The notes below the pieces were generated by a model that was given only the letters and a program-made list of their open reading frames with translations, was not told the origin of the DNA and did not search any database. Positions 55,101 to 64,000 of a stretch of DNA of 64,000 nucleotides are shown in pieces. Within the stretch, counting starts at the first letter, position 1. Each line of letters opens with the position of its first letter. Source of the DNA: Halicephalobus mephisto (lineage: Eukaryota > Nematoda > Chromadorea > Rhabditida > Panagrolaimidae); NCBI GenBank assembly GCA_009193035.1, contig SWDT01000004.1, positions 248,001-312,000 on the forward strand, in the 5' to 3' direction. The translations under genes were made by a program, and so were the position numbers.

Positions 55101-57483
55101 ATATGGAATGATTATCAATAGTTTGGCTTTCAGAATCATGATTTCTGAAGACGAATCATCAATTTTAAAATTCTATATAAAATTACTTTTTTACTTTTGA
55201 ATTAAGATTATAAAAATTTGAACATGAGTACATGGAACACAAATCTCACAAAATTAACTTTTTATATATGAAACTTTTAATTTTTTTATATATGAAACTT
55301 TTAACTTTTTTATATATGAAACTTTTAACTTTTTTACATATGGAACTTTTAACTTTTTATATATGAAACTTTTAATTTTTTTATATAACTTTAATCTTAT
55401 ATGTAATAATCTTTTTTCCAGCCAGTACGGCATAACGATTCCCCTGGAACTCTTCAAGCTTCTGTCATCCCTGAAAGACTACAGTAAAGCACACAAAGAA
55501 CTTTACTGGAAGACTTTGAAAGACGAAAGATTAATAGCTTTCATAGCTTTTGCAATATATTACGGCGAAAGTAACGTTGTTTTTGATGCTTTGAATTTTT
55601 TTACCCATTGCACTCAGGTACAAGAATTCCGGACTAAATTGTGAGTAATTTTTCTATAATTTTATCAATTTAATAATTTTAAAGATTAATAATTTTAAAA
55701 CTTTAATAATTTTAGAAATTTATTAATTTGAAAAACTATTAATTTCGAAAATTTATTAATTTTAAAAGTTTACTAATTTTAAAAGTTTAGTAATTTTATA
55801 GATTTATTAATTTTGAAAATTTTGTAATTTTGAAAAATTTAATAATTTTAGAAGTTTATTAATTTTGAAGATTTATTAATTTTGAAAATTTAGATTAAGC
55901 GACTTGATTGCTAGTTGTGCAGTGGTCCAATCTCGATCTGAAAAAAAAGAAAAGAAGAAAAATCAGTCAATTGACGACTATGGGCCACTGGATTCGGGAT
56001 TTTCGCTTTCTAATGGATTTTCGAACAGAAATGACCTGGATGAATTACTTAAAAAATTAAAAGAAAACATAAATTCTACAGGAGATGCGAGAATATCCCA
56101 TGTTTTGCAACTTTTTGAACAAAAAATTTCCCACATGGAGGAAAAAGAAAAAATTTTACAAAAAATGGTAGAAGAAAAAGATAAAACACTCCAAGAAAGT
56201 CAGAGATTGTACGCAATGCAGAGGACTCAAGGATCGAAATCGGATTCGACGGAATTGAGGGAGTTAGGATCTGTGATAGCTGGTTTAGAAAGACAATGGC
56301 AAGAAGCTGAAACGGAAAAAACGGCCTTGAACGATGAAAAAAGGATTTTGGCAGAACAATTGGCGAAACAAGAAGCCTATCATGAGAGGATAATGGAAAC
56401 TTCGACGAAACAAATATCGGATTTGAAAAAAGAAAAAGAAATTTTATTAGAAGAAAATAAAAAAGAAAGAGATGTTCAATTTGCAATAAGAGCGAAATTT
56501 GATGAAATGAAAAATAAATTTGATGAGTGAGTTTTTTTATTTTTTAAATTTTAACAAGTTAGTTTACTGGGTTTTTTAAGTACTTACTATCAATTTGATA
56601 TATGATTTTTAATTTCCAAAAATAGAAGTTTAGATTTTTTAATTTTAATTTAAAAGTTTTAGATTTGTTTTTTGATAATATTTTAAAAAAAGTTTATGAA
56701 ATCGTCACAAAATATCAAAATTATAGGGTATTTTAGGTTTTAAGAACTTTTACGAATTCGTTTTCAGATAATTTTGTAAAATTATTTATTTTTAATCTTT
56801 TTTATATAGCATTGATTACGAAATTTCATAAAATTAAAAAATAACTATCGTAAAAAATGAAATTTTAGAGTATTTTAGGTTTTAAGAACTTTTAGAAGTT
56901 TGTTTTCAGATAGTTTTGTAAAATTACTTATTTTTAAACTTTTTTATATAGCATTGATTACGAAATTTCATAAAATTAAAAAATAACTGTCGTAAAAAAT
57001 CAAAATTTTAGTTTTCTTGTTCTTAAAAAATCCTAAAAATTCCCTTCGAGACAATTTTATAATTTTTTTCGTTTTTATGCACGATTGACTGAAAAATCAT
57101 GTAAAATGACGAAATCAGATCCGAAAACTGAAACTTTCACATAAATTGCTTTAGATTTTTAGAAAATTTGGGAATTGTTGTTGAAAAAAATTTTTTTTTA
57201 AATATAATTTTTGAATTTTATTATAATTTTTGAAAATTAAAAATTTTATGATTGAAAATGATTTTTCAGAGCTACTCAAGCGGCGTTTGAGAAGGACAAA
57301 GAAGTCGTGGAGATCAGCAGGAAGTTGGAAAATGCCCTGAGGGAAATAGAAGGCTTGAAGATGAAGCTGAAAGTCGAACATGAGGCATCTTCGAATAAGG
57401 ATTCTACAATCGAGAAACTGAAAGATGAATTAGAAAGAATGAAATCTCTCAAACAGGCAATGGCAAAAATGCTAAATAGTTAA
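52110..57483 (+). CDS. CIP2A: CIP2A (KIAA1524) orthologue
   Basis: Seven exons, 52110-52223, 52267-52426, 52757-53316, 54043-54692, 55422-55640, 55894-56526 and 57270-57483, join in phase and encode 849 aa (human about 905). TTTTTTCAG lies shortly before the ATG, a likely trans-splice site. Residues ~1-540 are an armadillo-like helical domain (LQILTYEKCITFGSWANEMI, LSNLIRRSK, FNIIKTGETVLTRHMALDLC). LYWKTLKDERLIAFIAFAI matches the CIP2A pattern of FYKILQDPRLI..LAFAL. ~570-849 is coiled coil opening with DARISHVLQLFEQKISHMEE. CIP2A inhibits PP2A-B56 and, with TOPBP1, holds broken chromosomes together in mitosis. The identification uses collinear motifs from memory. Introns contain tandem repeats and one dispersed element. 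Confidence 0.85.
53345..53770. repeat. ~85-bp tandem repeat, five copies, CIP2A intron 3
   Basis: Units contain TTAGTTCAGTTTTGATAGAA, TACTGTGGAATTAAGATTTT and AGTAGTAGTTTTGTAGGTAA. Confidence 0.9.
54700..55400. repeat. CIP2A intron 4: TATATTTTATATTT simple repeat and ~28-bp ATATATGAAAC repeat
   Basis: 54715-54985 is TATATTTTATATTTT simple repeat. 55255-55385 holds five to six copies of TATATATGAAACTTTTAACTTTTT. Confidence 0.88.
56578..57030 (+). repeat. ~455-bp intronic element, copy A (CIP2A intron 6)
   Basis: This segment, starting at TACTTACTATCAATTTGATA and ending near AAAATTTTAGTTTTCTTGTT, matches the reverse complement of 62022-62480 over its whole length. It contains an internal duplication of ~150 bp (TTTTAGGTTTTAAGAACTTT ... 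ATAGCATTGATTACGAAATT). Confidence 0.85.
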
Positions 57484-57628
57484 TTTTTCCTAAAATTGTG
57501 TACAATTAATAATTCGTCCCAGATTTTGCTTTTTCGTTGTTAACAGTGAAATTATCGATCGATTTTTATCATGTGGAAATGAAGTACTAAGATGAGAAAA
57601 ATTTTATCTTTTTTTTGAAAAACTGAAA

Positions 57629-59612
57629 ATGACGGGTGATTTTATTTTTGGTCGAGAATGTAAACTTGGATATGGAGCTAATCCGAATTTGAAAAAGTTT
57701 TATCCAAATTCTGATGTTCTGGAACAATTCGAAGTTTTAAATCCTAATCCCCCAAATTCGAGTTTTAAAATTATTTCGAAAAAACAACTTCCATCGATTG
57801 TAAGTAATTTCGAAATTTTTTTTATTTAAAAAATTTTTAAAAATAAATGAATTTTTTTTATTTTAAAAATTATTAAAAAGTGAATTTTTTTAATTTTACA
57901 AAATTTTAAAATTGTATGAAATTTAAAATTTATTTTTTTTTAATTTAAAAATTTCAAAATTGAATGAAATTTAGAAATTTTTTTTTTTTTAATTTTATAG
58001 AATTTTAAAATTGTATGAAATTTAGAAATTTATTTTTTTTTAATTTTATAGAATTTTAAAATTGAATGAAATTTAGAAATTTATTTTTTTTAAATTTAAA
58101 AATTTTGGAAAAACTTATTTTTTAAAATATGTTAATTTTTAGGGACTTGAACTTTTGGCTCTCCAACTCCCGACGATCATGGCCATCTTGGAGCACCTGA
58201 GTATTCTGGAAGACGAAGATTATTCGCTTTTTGAAGCCAATGTTTACTCCAAATTGAAAAGAGGAGAAAAACTGGCCAAGTACCCCGACGAAGCCACTCA
58301 TTATGTGGAATCCATCGATTACGGTGTGAATGTGAGGATTCTGATTCCGAAAAAAATCGAAAAAATCGAAGAAAACTGGATTCAGAAGTGCCTTAAGGAC
58401 GACCTGCCTGAGGGCCTGGGGGACCTGGAATGCCGGGTTCTGATCAACTGGACCGAAATTCGAAAAATGAATTTTTTTAAAATAATTCAATTTTTAAAAA
58501 ATTTTAAAATTTCAAAAAATCCAAAAAACGAAATTCCGATTTACGCTCATTTTGGAAATTTAAAATCTGATTTTTCGAAACTTCCAATAAATAACGAAAA
58601 AAATTTGGAAAATTTTTTAATTTTAAATTTTTTTATTTTTAAAAAATTTGAAAAAAAAATGATCGAAAATGATTGTAAAAATTTACAATTTTTTGATTTT
58701 TCTAATTTATCATTTTTGGACGTTTGTGGAATTTTAAGGGATTCGAAGAAAGAATTCGAAGAAAAAAAATCGGATTTCATCGACGGATTCGAGATTTATA
58801 AAATTTCGAAGAAAATTTTTTTTTCATATTGTTCGTTTTTGAAATTTATTTTCGAAAAAAAAATCGAAATCGAAGAAATAATTCCCCCCATGGAGATCCT
58901 GGAGGTCTGGTTCGAGTTGCTCCGGGATTGGATCCCGATAAAAGTCAAAAATAACTGGCACAGTTGCCGCAGGGGAGCTTTGGTGGTTTCGAAATCTACA
59001 TATTTGTCCGTTAAAAAACTCGGAAATTTTGAAAATTTCATAGGATTTAAAGTTGTCATAGATGATGAAATCGACGAACCATATATATTGAAATCCACTG
59101 AAAACAAAATTCTCATCGGATTTGTGGACATGACGGGGGCCAGGGAAACGCATCTGGACCCGGGCCCGACGAAATTCAGGACCGAATGCCCTCAGGAATG
59201 CACCGAAGACCTCAGGGCCTGGATCTGCAGCACTTGCGGGAACTACCTCTCCGTCTTCCACGAGGACTCTTTCCAGCTCCAGTGCACGTGCGGAATCAAG
59301 AAATTCAAACCGAAGATGCTCACCTGCGTCCACCCACGTCACCAACAGGACCCTTCAAATATCGCTTCTGATATATCAAATTCCAACTTTAACATGAATC
59401 GAGACAATCTGAATACCTTGAACATGATCAGAAATCAATTAAACAAGATAACTTTGAAAATAAACGACGCCGCAAAACGATCCAAGATCGAAGCTGTACT
59501 GCAGCAACTCTCACATTCAAAGGAAGAAAACAAGAAACTTTTGCAATCTTTATATACACTCAACTTCGACGGTGATACGATCCACTTAATCGAACAGTAT
59601 TGTCGAGATTAA
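57629..59612 (+). CDS. Unrecognised 546-aa protein with C-terminal Cys cluster
   Basis: Exons 57629-57799 and 58143-59612 join in phase 0. It begins 146 bp after the CIP2A stop on the same strand, with an AACAG acceptor-like site between, so the two may form an operon. Residues ~55-130 are mixed helical (LEHLSILEDEDYSLFEANVY). ~135-300 are Lys/Phe/Ile/Asn-rich, following the AT bias of the DNA. ~385-450 contain seven to eight Cys (CPQECTEDLRAWICSTCGNY, QLQCTCG, LTCVHPRH), which could bind zinc. The C-terminus is helical (KIEAVLQQLSHSKEENKKLL). No signal peptide or membrane span is seen. I do not recognise the family. It is certainly a real gene from the long frame and GC-rich conserved-looking end. 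Confidence 0.8.
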
Positions 59613-60083
59613 ATTTAATTGTTTTATATATGAAATTTTATAAATAAACTAATTTAAAAAGTCACCAAACATGACAAAAGCAGTACCAATCATTCCCGAC
59701 ATTCTAAATAAAACTGTCTAAATCTTTGCCGAATACAACACAACAATGTCAGTCATCCTTTCTATTATGAGAATTACTTGGAAAGTTACCAAATAAACCA
59801 GAATTACAACAGATAATCTCTTATTGTAACTGTTTGAAACTTACCAAATAAACTAGATTTATGTCCGTTATTCCTTATTGCAGAGAGATTGTTTTATAAA
59901 CTTACCATACATGACGACAATAATGTCAGTCATTCCCGCCAAAAGTGTTCCCAGGACCACTTTTCTCTTTTGAGTGGACTTTCTTCTCGTAGTTTTCGAA
60001 TTTCTTAATCTTCATTTGTTTCTTATTTTTTATCGTGGAATATTAATCAACGGGTCAGATTCTAACAAAATATATTGTATACT
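59613..60083. other. Intergenic with degenerate repeats
   Basis: Degenerate units of ~100 bp contain ACTTACCAAATAAACTAGAT and AATGTCAGTCATTCC (59660, 59730, 59860, 59920). TTTATATATGAAATTT lies just after the upstream stop codon. An ORF at 59974 in another frame is not supported. Confidence 0.55.
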
Positions 60084-61053
60084 ATGTCAAGGTATGAAGA
60101 ACTCGCAAAAGAAGTCAAAGACACCATCACAGGTTTGGTTTTCATATATGAAAAAACTTCTACCTAAATTTCAGACATTTTCGGAGCTTTGGACGGATTC
60201 AGAAACAGTCATGACGCTATTTATCAGAGGAATTGTTGTCCGCATCTGAATCCGCAGAAGTTTATGGATCCGACGGGGACTATTCAGAACTATTATCAGA
60301 CCTACATCGAGTGCTTCAGGAAACAGAAGAAAGAAGCCGACAGACTCCGGACGGAAATCGCCGAAAAAAAAGTTTTCGAAAAAGAAAAGATAGAATACCA
60401 GAAATGGCTCGACAGGAAGGCAAATTGGGAGAAGAATCACCACAGCGCCTTCGTGGAGACGTGCCCGAAGGTGAATGAGAAAGTCAAGGAACATTTTGCA
60501 AAAGAAGAACGAGAAAATCTGAAAAAGAAGCTCGAAATGCAGTTATCTGCTGATTTAGGTAATATTCAAGACACAAAATCAGAGGTAGATATTTGATTAT
60601 TTAATTAATTATATAAAATTATATTTTTAGCCGTTAGTAGAACCATTGAAGAACCCCCTAGAACCCAGTATTCCCCCGCCGCCGCCACCCCCTGCTCTTC
60701 CTACTCGTGATCGATCGTCTTCTGAAGTCAGATCTTCTGAATCCTCGAATGTCAGTGCCGCCAAGAAACGGGATCTGGATCTCTTCGGCGACGACGATGA
60801 ATTCATGAATCCACCGCCGCCGGCCGCATCCCATCCTATCAAGACCGATTCTCCGGCTATTAGTCACAAATCCCACAAGAAGAGGTCAAAAAGCCGATCC
60901 AGATCTCGATCAAGGTCTCCAAAGAAGCACAAGAAGGAGAAAAAAGAAAAAAAGGAAAAACGGGAAAGACGCGACAACGACAGACATCATACTTCAGAAT
61001 CCGAACGCCACAAGCACAAGAAGCACAAAAAACAAGAAAAAGATCGGGATTGA
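60084..61053 (+). CDS. Nuclear-type protein with RS and Lys-rich tail (293 aa), unrecognised
   Basis: Exons 60084-60132, 60175-60584 and 60631-61053 join in phase. Residues ~17-60 hold FGALDGFRNSHDAIYQRNCC and PQKFMDPTGTIQNYYQTYIE. ~65-145 are a charged coiled coil. ~150-185 are proline-rich (PSIPPPPPPPALP). ~205-215 read FGDDDEFMNPPPP. The tail (~225-293) is KKRSKSRSRSRSRSPKKHKK followed by long Lys/Glu/Arg/His runs. Such tails mark nuclear RNA-processing or transcription factors and likely nuclear-speckle location, but the conserved N-terminal part was not recognised. Intron 1 is 42 nt and centres on TTTCATATATGAAAA. It is convergent with laat-1, 64 bp between stops. Confidence 0.8.
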
Positions 61054-61117
61054 TCTCAATTTTCATTTTAACTCAAATCAATAGCAAATAAACCAAAAAT
61101 TTCAAAAAAAAAGCCCG

Positions 61118-62945
61118 TTAATCTTCATCCCGAAGGAGTCCTTGAATTTCTTCTTCCCTGTTCGGGACGGCATTCATCCTTTTGTAGTAGTAAAATTGCG
61201 AAAGAATAATACAATCAAAAAAACAGCATCCTAGGCTACCGGCAAGCCATGGTAGATGTCTAACCATATATAGCCATCCTGTGGTTTCTAAAATTACAGA
61301 AAATCCATAAGTCAAATTAGCGACAATAATAATATAAAACATAATTGGAGATAATCCATCACAAGATTTTCTGTAATAATTTGTTCGAATTTGTGGAATT
61401 CTTCCGGCAAAATAACAAAATGAAGCAAATGATCCGATTATGTAGCCAGCAATGTCGGAATATCCGTCGAAAATTGGCGGCATTTGGAGCGATTTATTTG
61501 ATAAACTTCTTTTAAAAAGTGCATGACTTGAAGGAGATTCTGGAAACAAGAATCCTGTTCCGATGACTCCACAAAGAAGAACAGGAACGACAATTACGGA
61601 ATTTGTCTGGACTCTTTGAGGATAAACTTTGCTGTAATAGGCGTACTGACTGAACAGTATCATGTCCTGGCAGATGTAGTAGATCCCTATCACCTTCTGG
61701 AGTGGCTGCTGGTCCGTCAGAATCGCTCCTACCATGTTGCACAAGTCACCAACAATCCTAAAATTATCTAAATTAAAATTTTTACGAAAATTAAAAACAA
61801 ACCAAAAAAGTAGAAAAAAAAACGAAAATGCTTCACATCGTTTTCTGCGGTAATTTTCATAAAGTTGAGGAAACAAAGGCACTAGCCACAGAATAAGCGA
61901 CATAAAACCGATCACGAAACCAGCCAATTTGATGTTTGTGTCAACACAATCTCCGAAAACCTGAAATATAAAATATAAAAATTAACCACGAATATTTTTA
62001 TAAAACTATCTTGAAACAAATTTTTAAGAAAAAGAAAACTAAAATTTTGATTTTTTATGACAGTTATTTTTTAATTTTATAAAATTTCGTAATCTATCAT
62101 GTGTAAAAAAGATTAAAAATAAGTAATTTTACAAAACTATCTGAAAACAAACTCCTAAAAGTTCTTAAAACCTAAAATATCTTATAATTTTGATTTTTTA
62201 CGATAGTTATTTTTTAATTTTATGAAATTTCGTAATCAATGCTATATAAAAAAGTTTAAAAATAAGTAATTTTACAAAATTATCTGAAAACGAATTCGTA
62301 AAAGTTCTTGAAACCTAAAATACCTTATAATTTTGATATTTTGTGACGATTTCATAATTAATCTTTTTTAAAAACATTATCAAAAAACAAATCTAAAACT
62401 TTTAAATTAAAATTAAAAAATCTAAACTTCTATTTTCGGAAATTAAAAATTATATATCAAAGTGGTAGTAAGTATTCAAAAATCATAATTCCAAAATTTC
62501 ATCGGAAAATGATTTTTTGGTTGTACATTTTGATAAAAAGAAAAATAGACGGTAGTAAATGAGAAAAACGATATTTTGGAGAAAATCCGATATATGAACT
62601 CACGTTTAAAATCCATTGAATTCCGTTTGTGCAGTTCTTCGCGGCGAGTTCGGCCTCAGAAGGAACTCCATGTTTGATGTATCCGTCGACATAGTTCTTC
62701 AAAAAATTGCTAACATTCCAATTCAACAATGGAGTATATCTGTAAAACATTTTCCGCGAAAATAACGGAGAAAATTTTGTCACAACTATGCTGTTGTCAT
62801 TAAGAAAATCTGGTGATGGTTCTGCCGGTCTCTAAAACGATAAATGGTTGATTAAACATCGCCATAGTTGTCTTCGATAACGCAAATAATCGATAAAAAC
62901 CGAAAAAAGACAAATCAGAAAATTCACAAAAATAATAGTGTCCAT
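61118..62945 (-). CDS. laat-1: Lysosomal cationic amino-acid transporter LAAT-1 (PQLC2)
   Basis: Minus exons 62945-62901, 62831-62604, 61960-61803 and 61757-61118 encode 356 aa. The first exon and an N-terminal signal-like segment (MDTIIFVNFLICLFS) are inferred from phase; translation may start later. NCTNGIQWILNVFGDC precedes seven membrane spans with two PQ-loops, VPLFPQLYENYR (Pro122-Gln123) and GRIPQIRTNY. Also typical are GDLCNMVGAILTDQQPLQK and the luminal N-glycosylation site NCT. The C-terminus (REEEIQGLLRDED) has an acidic-dileucine-like lysosomal sorting signal. The protein exports Lys and Arg from lysosomes. The second intron contains copy B of the ~455-bp element shared with CIP2A. 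Confidence 0.9.
62022..62480 (-). repeat. ~455-bp intronic element, copy B (laat-1 intron 2)
   Basis: The reverse complement of this segment matches 56578-57030 nearly base for base in long blocks (AGAAGTTTAGATTTTTTAAT, GAAATCGTCACAAAATATCA, AACTTTTACGAATTCGTTTT). Relative to the direction of transcription it has the same orientation as copy A. Confidence 0.85.
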
Positions 62946-63444
62946 TTTCAGAAAAATCCGCAAATTTTTACTCATTATCGATCAGACCCTTTTTTCTAAA
63001 AAAATCGAAACAAAGCTTGGTTGAGAGCGCATGACTGGTGTGAGAACGACTTGTCTGTGCATATACTGGACTCTTTGCCAATTTTCGGGACTTTTTAAAT
63101 TGAATATCCTGGGCTTTTTGACAGATTTGCCTTTTTTATTCAAATAAAACAACTTGACTGGTCATTTTGGCAGTTTTTTGATTTTTTTTAAGTTTTGAAT
63201 TAATTTTTCATATATGAATCAAAAATTGATTTTTCTTTTTCTTATCAGAAGAACGGCGTTTCTATTGGATGAAAGTGCTAAGAGTGTCTTTTCTTTAGAG
63301 AAAACGCGATTAACTGGTCGGTCGAAGAGATAGCACAAACGCGGCCATAGGTAAACCGTTTTTTCCTTTTAAATTCCTTGTTCACGTGTTTCCGGGAACT
63401 AGATTTGATATATTTCGCAATTATTAGAAATTTCAGATCGAAAG
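62946..63444. promoter_or_regulatory. Divergent intergenic region, laat-1 / Argonaute
   Basis: This 499-bp spacer contains TTTCATATATGAA at ~63208, an inverted CCAAT box (CTATTGG) at ~63261 and an E-box CACGTG at ~63385. It presumably holds both promoters. Confidence 0.45.
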
Positions 63445-64000
63445 ATGTCTGATCAAAGACAGGACGGTCACAGAAGAGACGAAAGTGGACCCAAGGACTA
63501 CACCGTGGGTACCCGGACCCCTGGGGGTTCTTCCTGGGATTACGGCAGAGGAGACGAACACAGAGGTCCTAGAGGAGGTGGTGACCAGGGCGGCAGGGGT
63601 GCACGGAGAGGGGACTACGTGGTCCGGGACCTGGAGAACCTCACAATCGTCGACAAAAGTGAATTAATCCGGAATTTTCAAGAAATCCCGTCAAAACTTG
63701 ATTCGAAATTTAAAATTAACTGTTTCGAAGTGGATGTCAGTTACGCCAAGGACGTCTATCAGTACGATCTGAGGTTCGTCGGGATCAAGACCGGACATGA
63801 CGGAAAAGAGAAAAAAATCGAACTTTGGGTCCAGGACAGAAACGACATCGCCAAGAACAACAAATATTTGACTTTTTTCGAACTTTTCAAAATTCTTCAA
63901 AGAGAAAATCAGAGTTTTTTTAGAATTTACGGAGATTCGGATGACAGAAATCCCCTCTACGTCTACGACAGAAGCCGGACTTTGTATTCGACGGAGAGAC
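63445..64000 (+). CDS. Argonaute, N-terminal part (cut by the window end)
   Basis: The frame from ATG at 63445 is open to the end of the window (185 codons seen). The start follows TTTCAG by 8 nt. Residues ~1-58 are Arg/Gly-rich (YGRGDEHRGPRGGGDQGGRG), a type of tail that can be arginine-methylated and bind Tudor domains. Residues ~80-185 match the Argonaute N domain: FKINCFEVDVSYAKDVYQYD, FFELFKILQRE, PLYVYDRSRTLYSTE. PAZ, MID and PIWI would lie beyond the window, so slicer residues and subfamily (AGO, PIWI or nematode WAGO) cannot be decided. It acts in small-RNA silencing. Confidence 0.82.
   Translation, partial: MSDQRQDGHRRDESGPKDYTVGTRTPGGSSWDYGRGDEHRGPRGGGDQGGRGARRGDYVVRDLENLTIVDKSELIRNFQEIPSKLDSKFKINCFEVDVSYAKDVYQYDLRFVGIKTGHDGKEKKIELWVQDRNDIAKNNKYLTFFELFKILQRENQSFFRIYGDSDDRNPLYVYDRSRTLYSTER

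Noticed and set aside
58547..59345. Minus-strand ORFs of 77-173 codons opposite the 57.6-kb gene
   Set aside because: These are antisense shadows of a long, clearly coding plus-strand exon.

Overview
The window is nuclear DNA of a free-living-type (rhabditid, Caenorhabditis-like) nematode. The evidence is: short spliced introns with GTAAGT-type donors and TTTTCAG acceptors; acceptor-like sites directly in front of several start codons, as expected for spliced-leader trans-splicing; very AT-rich intergenic DNA full of tandem repeats; many copies of TACTGTAG/CTACAGTA and of a core near TTTCGTGTCGGGACC, which I associate with Caenorhabditis-type repeats; and clear nematode or metazoan orthologues on both strands. 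No bacterial, viral or transposon protein was recognised.

Layout. 1-5.4 kb is repeat-rich and gene-poor, ending in a decayed duplicate of the 5' end of the next gene. 5.6-7.0 kb (+) encodes RNA polymerase I subunit A49/POLR1E. 7-14.5 kb is mostly tandem repeats with a few coding-like islands of uncertain status. 14.6-19.3 kb (+) is a small membrane protein with repeat-filled introns. 22.7-23.8 kb (+) is a small Cys-rich, PPSY-containing protein with a tRNA-Gln in its intron. 24.6-27.8 kb (-) is kanadaptin with two tandem FHA domains. 28.5-30.5 kb (+) is a CEP97-like LRR protein. 31.0-32.2 kb (-) is PGAM5 and 32.4-34.5 kb (-) is CHERP; these two may form an operon. 35.6-36.6 kb (+) is myeloid leukaemia factor. 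37.2-41.1 kb (-) is a class II Rab11-FIP. 44.1-45.6 kb (+) is a divergent Rab GTPase. 46.5 kb (-) is a tiny metallothionein-like protein. 47.7-48.3 kb (+) is a secreted glycine-rich protein. 48.4-50.1 kb (-) is a MEP-1-like zinc-finger protein. 52.1-57.5 kb (+) is a CIP2A orthologue, followed closely by an unrecognised gene with a Cys cluster (57.6-59.6 kb, possible operon). 60.1-61.1 kb (+) is a nuclear-type RS/Lys-rich protein. 61.1-62.9 kb (-) is the lysosomal cationic amino-acid transporter LAAT-1/PQLC2. 63.4 kb (+) starts an Argonaute that runs off the window.

Most genes are housekeeping genes (Pol I transcription, splicing, centriole, mitosis, mitochondria, membrane traffic) and do not form one pathway. 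The main non-gene signals are a ~455 bp element in introns of both CIP2A and LAAT-1 in the same sense relative to transcription, a recurrent ATATAT-core palindrome inside short introns, and a 3' tandem repeat whose unit contains the Rab prenylation codons. Exon coordinates were read by eye and checked for reading phase. They should be right to within a base or two, but without transcripts the start codons and some terminal exons are inferred.
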